From the NCBI GenBank assembly GCA_036394195.1, contig DASWFO010000273.1:1-11197 (forward strand): a stretch of 11,197 nt of DNA. The letters are read 5' to 3'. Below, one piece after another: positions 5,724 to 11,197 of the stretch. The notes beneath the pieces are model-generated. The model was given only the letters and a program-made list of their open reading frames with translations, did no database searches and had not been told where the DNA came from. The DNA is from DATJPD01 sp036394195 (GTDB lineage: Bacteria; Pseudomonadota; Alphaproteobacteria; CACIAM-22H2). The translations under genes were made by a program, and so were the position numbers. Each line of letters starts with the position of its first letter. Positions within the stretch are counted from its first letter, which is position 1.

Positions 5724-6512
5724 TCAGATGATCTCCGCCAGCGCGTCGATGGTCTGATCCGGCTGCTCGACCATCATCATGTGGCCAGTGCGCGGCAGGA
5801 CGACGGTGCGTGCACCCGCGATCTGCGCGCCGACCTCGCGGGCTCCCGCGGGCGGCGTCATCCGATCGATCTCGCCCAACAGCAGCAAGGCCGGGCAGAT
5901 GACTTTCGACGCGGCCGCCATGGCCCCCGTATAGGCGTCGCACGCCGCCAAACTGGCCGCGAGCGCGCCTCCGGGGGCGCGCTCCAGCAGCCGCATGCCC
6001 GAGCCCAGCATCCATGCGCCGGGAACGCGCGAGCCGCCGAGATGCGCAACCCGGCCGTAGCCCCACGACGCGATCAAAGCCACTGCCGCGTGGTCGTTGG
6101 CCGCGGCCGCCGCCAGCAGGTCGGGATGCACCGGCATCTTGGCCGCGGCCCCGAGCAGGGCCAGGGCCCAGGTCTTGGACGGCGCCTGCGATGCCGCCTG
6201 GAGGGCGATCAGCGCGCCCATGGAGTGCCCGACCAGCGCCGCGTTCGCGGCGCCGGCGGCGTCGATCAGGTTCAATAGCCAATCGGCCAGTTGGGGGATG
6301 GTGCCGAGCGGCGGCCCGGCGGACCGGCCGTGCCCCGGGAGGTCGACGCTCAGAATCGACCGCCCGTGATGGGCGAAATAACGGGCCTGAAGCATCCACG
6401 CCGTGTGATCCATGCCGGCACCATGGATGAAGACCACGACCGGGCGCCCGGGATCGAACGGCCGCCCACCGGTGGACGCGAAAACCTTGCGGCCGTCGAC
6501 GGCGAGATCCAT
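5724..6512 (-). CDS. Alpha/beta hydrolase fold protein
   Basis: A 262-residue cytoplasmic hydrolase of unknown substrate. The full catalytic set is visible: oxyanion-hole motif HGAGMD (from His30), nucleophile elbow GHSMG with Ser97, acid Asp216 in LLGEIDRMTPP and base His244 in RTGHMMMVEQP. VDLPGHGRSAG (56-66) is typical of carboxylesterase/epoxide-hydrolase-like members. It is not a MetX acyltransferase: it is too short and lacks that enzyme's extended N-terminal region. The ATG at 6512 lies 7 nt after the metY stop, without a ribosome-binding site of its own, so it is likely translationally coupled to metY. It may deal with an ester or thioester linked to sulfur metabolism, but nothing in the sequence proves that. 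A 20-bp imperfect direct repeat covers its stop codon. Confidence 0.9.
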   Translation of the reverse strand: MDLAVDGRKVFASTGGRPFDPGRPVVVFIHGAGMDHTAWMLQARYFAHHGRSILSVDLPGHGRSAGPPLGTIPQLADWLLNLIDAAGAANAALVGHSMGALIALQAASQAPSKTWALALLGAAAKMPVHPDLLAAAAANDHAAVALIASWGYGRVAHLGGSRVPGAWMLGSGMRLLERAPGGALAASLAACDAYTGAMAAASKVICPALLLLGEIDRMTPPAGAREVGAQIAGARTVVLPRTGHMMMVEQPDQTIDALAEII

Positions 6513-6519
6513 GGTTGGC

Positions 6520-7815
6520 TCAGGTCTTTCGCGCCGCCCGCAACGCCTGGCCGAGATCGTCGACGAGGTCGGCTGCGTCTTCGAGCCCGACCGACAGGCG
6601 GATCATCTCTTCGCCGACGCCGGCCGCGGCCAGGGCCGCGGCATCCATCTGCTGATGCGTCGTGCTTGCGGGATGGATGACCAGGGACTTCGCATCGCCC
6701 ACATTGGCCAGATGCGAGAACACGCGCAGCGCCTCGATGAAGCGCCGGCCGGCGGCGCGGCCGCCCTTGATCCCGAAACTCACGACCGAGCCGCTGCCGC
6801 GCGGCAGATATTTTTCCGCCAGTGCCCGGTCCGGGTGATTCGGCAGCTCCGGATAGTTGACCCAGGCCACGTCCTCCGACGCGCCGAGAAACGCGACGAC
6901 CCGGCGCGCGTTCTCGACATGGCGCGCCATGCGCACCGGCAGCGTCTCGACGCCCTGCAGGATGTAGAACGCGTTGGCCGGGCTCATGCAAGCGCCGAAA
7001 TCGCGTAAGCCCTCGGCGCGGGCGCGCATGATGAACGCCTGCGGCCCGAACTCTTCGGCGAAATCGAGCCCGTGGTAGCCGGCATACGGCTCGGTCAGGG
7101 TCGGGAATTTTCCCGACCTGTCCCAATCGAATTTACCACTGTCGACGAGCACGCCGCCGATCGCGGCGCCATGGCCGCCGAGCCACTTCGTCGCCGAATG
7201 CATGACCAAGTCCACCCCCCATTCGAACGGGCGGCAGAGATAGGGCGTGGCAAAGGTCGAATCGATCATCAGCGGCACGCCGGCCGCGTGCGCGACCTCG
7301 GCGACCGCCGCGAGGTCCATCACCTCGAGGCCGGGATTGCCCAGGGTCTCCCCGAACACCAGGCGCGTTTCCGGCCGGATCGCGGCGCGGAACGCCGCCG
7401 GGTCGCGCGGATTGACGAAGCTGGTCGTGATGCCAAAGCGCGGCAGGGTATGGGTGAACAGGTTGTGCGAGCCGCCGTAGATCGAGGCGGACGAGACGAT
7501 ATGCCCGCCCTGCCCCATCAAGGTCGCCACCGCCAGGTGCAGCGCCGCCTGGCCACTGGCGGTGCACACGGCCCCCACCCCGCCTTCGAGTGCGGCCACC
7601 CGTTCTTCGAGGACCGCGACGGTCGGATTGGAAATCCGCGTGTAGATATGGCCGGCCCGCTCGAGATTGAACAGCGAGGCCGCCGTATCGACGTCGCGGA
7701 AGACATAAGACGTCGTCTGGTAGATCGGAACGGCGCGGGCGCCGGTCAGCGGATCGGGGTGCTGGCCCGCATGCAGGCTCAGCGTGTCGAACTTGAAGAA
7801 TTTCGGATCCAGCAT
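6520..7815 (-). CDS. metY: O-acetylhomoserine aminocarboxypropyltransferase (O-acetylhomoserine sulfhydrylase)
   Basis: A 431-residue PLP enzyme of the Cys/Met metabolism family that makes homocysteine from O-acetylhomoserine and sulfide in the cytoplasm, the direct sulfhydrylation route to methionine. Visible features are the N-terminal FDTLSLHAGQHPDPLTGARAVPIYQTTSY, typical of MetY rather than the shorter MetB/MetC, YTRISNPT (Tyr58 and Arg60 for PLP phosphate), ASGQAA, Asp185 in MIDSTFATP, and Schiff-base Lys210 in HSATKWLGGHG. The C-terminal SLVIHPASTTHQQM and IRLSVGLED contribute the substrate-carboxylate site. Length is normal for MetY. AGGA at 7823-7826, 7 nt before the ATG at 7815, is a good ribosome-binding site. 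The alpha/beta-hydrolase gene follows directly. The upstream leader may attenuate this transcript. Confidence 0.95.
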   Translation of the reverse strand: MLDPKFFKFDTLSLHAGQHPDPLTGARAVPIYQTTSYVFRDVDTAASLFNLERAGHIYTRISNPTVAVLEERVAALEGGVGAVCTASGQAALHLAVATLMGQGGHIVSSASIYGGSHNLFTHTLPRFGITTSFVNPRDPAAFRAAIRPETRLVFGETLGNPGLEVMDLAAVAEVAHAAGVPLMIDSTFATPYLCRPFEWGVDLVMHSATKWLGGHGAAIGGVLVDSGKFDWDRSGKFPTLTEPYAGYHGLDFAEEFGPQAFIMRARAEGLRDFGACMSPANAFYILQGVETLPVRMARHVENARRVVAFLGASEDVAWVNYPELPNHPDRALAEKYLPRGSGSVVSFGIKGGRAAGRRFIEALRVFSHLANVGDAKSLVIHPASTTHQQMDAAALAAAGVGEEMIRLSVGLEDAADLVDDLGQALRAARKT

Positions 7816-7877
7816 GAGCCAGTCCTAGCCAACGGAAGGCGAAAAGGAAAGAGCGCCCGCCCCCGTCCAGGTGCTGC

Positions 7878-7907
7878 AAAAAATAAGGGCCGCCACGGGG
7901 GCGGCCC
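7878..7907 (-). terminator. Rho-independent terminator / possible metY attenuator
   Basis: Read leftward: GGGCCGCC (7907-7900), a 5-nt loop, GGCGGCCC (7894-7887), then TTATTTTTT (7886-7878). It should end the PFK-GT41 transcript. Because a promoter candidate lies between that operon and this hairpin, it would also act on transcripts heading for metY. Confidence 0.88.
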
Positions 7908-7947
7908 AGGATTTCTTATTATTCCCTGTTCAACTCGTTCGTTGCCC
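7878..7947 (-). ncRNA. Candidate small RNA or metY leader
   Basis: If the promoter at 7981-7953 is real, transcription would start near 7947 with GGGC and reach the terminator about 70 nt later. The stretch 7945-7908 is A-rich, has no start codon and no protein-like content. It could be a short stand-alone RNA or a premature-termination leader for metY. It does not match the SAM-II riboswitch as I know it. No expression evidence is available. Confidence 0.35.
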
Positions 7948-7952
7948 AAAAC

Positions 7953-7981
7953 ACATAGCCCGGGCCTGTGGATAACGTCAA
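7953..7981 (-). promoter_or_regulatory. Candidate promoter upstream of metY leader
   Basis: On the minus strand TTGACG (7981-7976), a 17-nt spacer and CTATGT (7958-7953) form a good housekeeping promoter for an alphaproteobacterium. It lies just past the stop of the GT41 gene and points at metY. Its spacer begins with a perfect DnaA box. Confidence 0.55.
7967..7975 (-). promoter_or_regulatory. Perfect DnaA box TTATCCACA
   Basis: Minus-strand TTATCCACA is identical to the high-affinity DnaA box consensus and adjoins the -35 element, inside the promoter spacer. DnaA bound there would be expected to block RNA polymerase. A single box can occur by chance, about once per 130 kb on both strands together in random sequence. 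Confidence 0.4.
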
Positions 7982-7996
7982 GCCGGCCTCCCTCCC

Positions 7997-10237
7997 CTAG
8001 ACATGATCGACGTCCTCCTCGGGTGAAAGGTCGAGCGGCACCGGCGGCGCGCCGGCCACGTAGCGCTGCCACATGCGGCGATACAGCGCTTCGAGATCGC
8101 GGGTGTAGTGCTCGCTGTCGAACAGCGGACAGGTCGCACGCGCCTCTGCGAGGCGTCGCCGCAGCGCCGCCACCTCGTCGGGATGTGCGCCGAGATGCCG
8201 GGCGCGGCACGCATAGTCAGCGAAGTCATTCACGATCAGATCCGCCAAGCCGGCAGCGCGGACGATGCTGGCGCCGACGCGGCCGGCGAACGTGTCGCCG
8301 GCGCAAGTCAGCACCGGCAGGCCGGCCCACAGCGCGTCGCTCGCCGTGGTGTGCGCACTGCACGGCAGGGTGTCGAGAAACAAATCGGCGCGGCGATAGC
8401 GGGCGAGATGCTGGGCCAGCGGCAGCTTCGCCGCGAACACCAGGCGTTCCGGTGCGACCCCGCGCGTGGTGGCCTCGCGGCGGAGATTGGCGACCGCGGC
8501 CCCGCTCTCCTCGATCAGCCACAGCACGCTGCCGGGGATATCGCGGAGCAGCGCCATCCAGACGTCGAATATCTTGGGCGTGATCTTGTATCCCGCATTG
8601 AAGGCACAGAACACGAAGCCGTGCTCGGGCAGGCCAAGCTCGGCCCGCGACGGCACCGCGTCGGCAATCGGTCGCTGGCGATCGTTCGGCTGATAGCAAT
8701 GCGGCAGGCAGGCAAGCGCCTCAGTGTAATCCGCGGCGGATTCGGGCGGGCAGATGAACCGGTCGGCGATCAGGTAATCGATGAAGTCGGCCCCGGTCGT
8801 CCCCGGATGGCCGAGATAGCTCGCCTGGATCGGCGCCGGGCGAAGCGCCAGGATCTCGGCGCGGCTGCCGCCCGTATAGCCCTTGAGGTCGATCAGGATG
8901 TCGATCTCGTCGGTGGCAATGCGGGACGCCGCGTCGCCGTCGGAGAGCGGCCGCAGGTCATGAAAAGCGTCGAACGCCGCGACCAGGCGGAGGCGCATGT
9001 CACCCGTGTCGTCCGGCCCCAGCGAGTAGGCGATCGCCTCGACCTGCCGGCGGTCGTGCAGCTCGATCACTTCGGCGAGCAGATACGCGGTCGCATGCGC
9101 ATGGAAGTCGGTGGACAGATATCCGATGCGCAATCTGCGGCCGGCCCGCCGCCTTGCCGGCGGCATGTCGGGCCGCGGCCGGTCGCGAAACGCCTGGAAC
9201 CGCTGCCGTGCATACGTCGCGGCGGTGCGGCGCTGCTCGGCCGCCGAAACGCCGGGCACGAAGATCAGGAAATATGGGTCGGCAAAGGCGGCCTCAGGAG
9301 CGGCGGCCGCTGCCGCCTTGATCGCCGCGGCATCGGCCTCCAGCGTCGACCAATCGCACATATGGAGCTTGAGATTGAAGCGGCGCAGCCTGGCATCGGC
9401 GTGGCCGGGATCGATCGCCAGCGCCTCATCGTAGGCGAACAGCGCCTCGGCGTGGCGCTGCTGCGCCTGAAGGCTCAGCGCCAGGTTGAGGTGAGCCTTG
9501 AAGTGCCCGGCATCGAGGGCGAGAACCCGGCGAAAGGCCGCTTCGGCCTCGGCCAGGCGGCCTTTTTCCTGCAGGGCGTTGCCCAGATTGTTCCAGGCGT
9601 TGGCGAAGTCGGGCTTCAGCGACAACGCGCGCTCGTAGGCAGCGACGGCATCGTCCAGCCGGTTCTGCTCCTGAAGAATATTGCCGAGGTTGTTGTGCGC
9701 CTCCCCAAGCTCCGGCCGCAGCGCCAAGACCCGGCGATAGCTCTCGGCCGCGTCGTTCAGGCGATGCAGGCGCCGCAGCACGGTGGCGAGGTTATAATGG
9801 GCTTCGGCAAAGTCCGGCGCCAGCGCCGTGGCGCGTTGATAGGACTCCGCCGCCGCATCGAGTTGTCCGGCCTGGTGAAGGGCGTTGCCGAGGTTGTACG
9901 CGGCATCGGCATAATCGGGCTTCAGCTCGAGGGCCCGCCGGAAGCTCGCGACCGCCTCGGGAAGCTCACCCTGCGCCTGAAGCGCCAGGCCGAGATTGGA
10001 AAAGAAGGCGGCGTTGCCGGCCGCGAGCGCGATCGCCTTGCGGATGTGGTCGACAGCGGTCGCCGCATCGCGCCGCTGGTAGGCGATCACGCCGAGGAGG
10101 TGCCAGGCTTCGGCATTGGCGGGGTCGGCGTCGAGCACGTCCCGGTAGAGGCGCTCCGCATCGGCCAGCCGCCCCGCACCATGAAGGCGCAGTGCCGATG
10201 CGAGCGTCGCGGCGATGTCCGGCCCCCCCGACATCAT
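7997..10237 (-). CDS. TPR-repeat O-GlcNAc transferase-like glycosyltransferase (GT41, SPINDLY family)
   Basis: A 746-residue protein shaped like eukaryotic OGT/SPINDLY, which attach a sugar from a nucleotide donor to Ser/Thr of cytoplasmic proteins. Eight tetratricopeptide repeats in 34-residue steps cover about 8-279, most with the N-x-x-NLG pattern. The two-lobed GT41 domain spans about 366-728: IGYLSTDFHAHATAYLL with His381 aligning with the conserved OGT His, IDLKGYTGG, ASYLGHPGTTGADFIDYLIAD, FCAFNAGYKITP with Lys551 at the UDP-contacting position, and CSAHTTASDALWAGLPVLT. All key residues appear intact. Bacterial targets, and whether the donor is UDP-GlcNAc or GDP-fucose, are unknown. 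The ATG at 10237 (or the next at 10234) is chosen: it lies 5 nt after the PFK stop and directly precedes the first repeat; the frame continues upstream inside the PFK gene without protein-like content. Confidence 0.92.
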   Translation of the reverse strand: MMSGGPDIAATLASALRLHGAGRLADAERLYRDVLDADPANAEAWHLLGVIAYQRRDAATAVDHIRKAIALAAGNAAFFSNLGLALQAQGELPEAVASFRRALELKPDYADAAYNLGNALHQAGQLDAAAESYQRATALAPDFAEAHYNLATVLRRLHRLNDAAESYRRVLALRPELGEAHNNLGNILQEQNRLDDAVAAYERALSLKPDFANAWNNLGNALQEKGRLAEAEAAFRRVLALDAGHFKAHLNLALSLQAQQRHAEALFAYDEALAIDPGHADARLRRFNLKLHMCDWSTLEADAAAIKAAAAAAPEAAFADPYFLIFVPGVSAAEQRRTAATYARQRFQAFRDRPRPDMPPARRRAGRRLRIGYLSTDFHAHATAYLLAEVIELHDRRQVEAIAYSLGPDDTGDMRLRLVAAFDAFHDLRPLSDGDAASRIATDEIDILIDLKGYTGGSRAEILALRPAPIQASYLGHPGTTGADFIDYLIADRFICPPESAADYTEALACLPHCYQPNDRQRPIADAVPSRAELGLPEHGFVFCAFNAGYKITPKIFDVWMALLRDIPGSVLWLIEESGAAVANLRREATTRGVAPERLVFAAKLPLAQHLARYRRADLFLDTLPCSAHTTASDALWAGLPVLTCAGDTFAGRVGASIVRAAGLADLIVNDFADYACRARHLGAHPDEVAALRRRLAEARATCPLFDSEHYTRDLEALYRRMWQRYVAGAPPVPLDLSPEEDVDHV

Positions 10238-10242
10238 GCGCT

Positions 10243-11197
10243 CTAATCGCCGAGACAGAGTCCGAGCCCGCGCGCCGTGCGGACCAGGGGTCCGTTCGGA
10301 TCGACGACATGAGGCTGGCGGATGGCCTCGGCCAGCGGCACATCGGTGATCTCGCGGTTCCACAACGCCACCATGCGGTCGAACTTACCCTCAGCGATCA
10401 GGTCGACCGCCTTGACGCCGAACGCCGTTGCCAGCAGCCGATCGCGCGCGGTCGGCGGGCCGCCGCGCTGGACATGGCCCAGCTGGGTGACGCGGGTCTC
10501 CGCGCCGGTGAGGCGCGTGATCTCGTCGGCGAAGTAATGGCCGATGCCGCCGTAGCGCACCTGCCCGCTCGCATAGGCCCGGTTCTCCGCTTCGCCGCTG
10601 GCTGTGCGCACCGCCTCCGCGACGACGACGAGCGCGAAGTTGCGCCCGCGCGCCTTGACGTCCTCGATCTTGGCCTTGATCCGGTCGAGGCGGTACGGGA
10701 TCTCGGGGATGAGGACGATGTCGGCGCCGCCGGCGATACCGGCCGAGAGCGCGATGTGGCCCGCGTCGCGGCCCATCACCTCGAGCACCATCACACGGCT
10801 ATGGCTCGCGGCGGTGGGCTGCAGGTTGTCGAGGGCCGAGGTCGCGACCTCGACCGCGGTGGTGAACCCGATCGAGGCTTCGGTCATATCGAGATCGTTG
10901 TCGATCGTCTTGGGGATACCGACGAGGCGAATCCCGCCTTGCTGGGCGAGCCGGCGCAGGATGGCGAAGCTGCCGTCGCCGCCGATGCCGATCAGCGCAT
11001 CGAGCTTCAGCGCCCGGAACCCTTCGATGACCTCCGACGAGCGGTCGATCTTGGCCCCATCCGGCATCGGAAACGCAAACGGGTCGCCCTTGTTGGTCGT
11101 GCCCAGGATGGTCCCGCCCTGGCGCATCACGGCGGTCTCGGTGACTTCGGAGCCGAGCTCGGTCGCCTGCGGCGGCCGCTGCATCAGCCCGGCGGTG
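10243..11197 (-). CDS. 6-phosphofructokinase, PfkA superfamily (partial, N-terminus beyond right edge)
   Basis: At least 317 residues of a phosphofructokinase that phosphorylates fructose 6-phosphate in the cytoplasm. The first about 80 residues, with the N-terminal glycine-rich loop, are missing; the frame is open through the edge. Visible motifs are GGTILGTTNKGDPF, IGIGGDGSFAIL (phosphate-donor site), GIPKTIDND (catalytic Asp), VMVLEVMGRDAGHIAL and VTQLGHVQRGGPPTARDRLLA (fructose-6-phosphate contacts). GGDGS is typical of ATP-dependent enzymes, whereas the Lys of PKTIDND is typical of PPi-dependent or mixed-substrate ones, so the phosphoryl donor is uncertain. The sequence reminds me of the cyanobacterial type. 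Many Alphaproteobacteria lack PFK and use the Entner-Doudoroff route. The GT41 gene follows after 5 nt, so the two are co-transcribed. Confidence 0.93.
   Translation of the reverse strand, partial: TAGLMQRPPQATELGSEVTETAVMRQGGTILGTTNKGDPFAFPMPDGAKIDRSSEVIEGFRALKLDALIGIGGDGSFAILRRLAQQGGIRLVGIPKTIDNDLDMTEASIGFTTAVEVATSALDNLQPTAASHSRVMVLEVMGRDAGHIALSAGIAGGADIVLIPEIPYRLDRIKAKIEDVKARGRNFALVVVAEAVRTASGEAENRAYASGQVRYGGIGHYFADEITRLTGAETRVTQLGHVQRGGPPTARDRLLATAFGVKAVDLIAEGKFDRMVALWNREITDVPLAEAIRQPHVVDPNGPLVRTARGLGLCLGD

Noticed and set aside
7826..7897. A 23-codon GTG-start frame between the attenuator-like hairpin and metY, ending next to the metY ribosome-binding site
   Set aside because: It has no ribosome-binding site and only one Cys and no Met enrichment, so it does not look like a methionine or cysteine leader peptide.
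7072..8583. A 503-codon plus-strand frame across metY, the gap and the GT41 gene
   Set aside because: It spans two well-supported minus-strand genes, a promoter and a terminator, and its translation is low-complexity Arg/Gly-rich.
8108..10246. A 712-codon open frame on the plus strand, antisense to the GT41 gene
   Set aside because: The opposite strand encodes an unmistakable TPR-GT41 protein. The antisense translation is Arg/Gly/Ala-rich with no domain, as expected when the periodic TPR codons are read backward in GC-rich DNA.

Overview
The window looks like a chromosomal segment from a high-GC alphaproteobacterium, most likely Rhodospirillales or a close relative. Supporting signs are a DUF1465/RcdA-type cell-cycle adaptor gene, a zinc-site-lacking bL31, an RT0821/Lpp0805-type surface-antigen protein, frataxin (CyaY), and a ROSE RNA thermometer in front of an IbpA-like Hsp20. 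I see no insertion sequence, phage gene, tRNA, rRNA or CRISPR array. The gene content is ordinary; the less ordinary signals are mostly non-coding.

Layout, left to right. (1) 1-758, minus strand: a proline-rich lipoprotein gene followed by a response-regulator receiver gene that runs off the left edge; the two overlap or abut. (2) 759-1191: about 430 bp without a gene, partly AT-rich, holding two strong perfect or near-perfect hairpins. (3) 1192-1728, plus: a membrane-anchored RT0821/Lpp0805-like protein. (4) 1729-1846: a convergent gap with a 15-bp tandem repeat. (5) 1847-3954, minus: cyaY followed 11 nt later by an MsbA-like ABC exporter. (6) 4072-4919: rpmE (plus) and an rcdA-like gene (minus) converge on one terminator that can work in both directions. 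(7) 5039-5688, plus: promoter, ROSE thermometer, hsp20 and terminator form a compact self-contained heat-shock unit. (8) 5724-7981, minus: a promoter with a perfect DnaA box in its spacer, a short leader ending in a terminator-like hairpin, an O-acetylhomoserine sulfhydrylase gene (metY) and an alpha/beta hydrolase. (9) 7997-11197, minus: a phosphofructokinase gene (5' end beyond the right edge) followed 5 nt later by a TPR-O-GlcNAc-transferase-like (GT41/SPINDLY) gene.

How the genes work together. CyaY (iron/Fe-S homeostasis) and the exporter are probably co-transcribed. MetY makes homocysteine directly from sulfide and O-acetylhomoserine, and the hydrolase rides on the same transcript. PFK and the GT41 protein form a tight pair linking sugar-phosphate metabolism with a nucleotide-sugar-using transferase, but this functional link is inference. 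The best candidates for a second look are the ROSE thermometer, the metY leader or small RNA with its DnaA box, the charged tail on bL31, and the PFK-GT41 pair.
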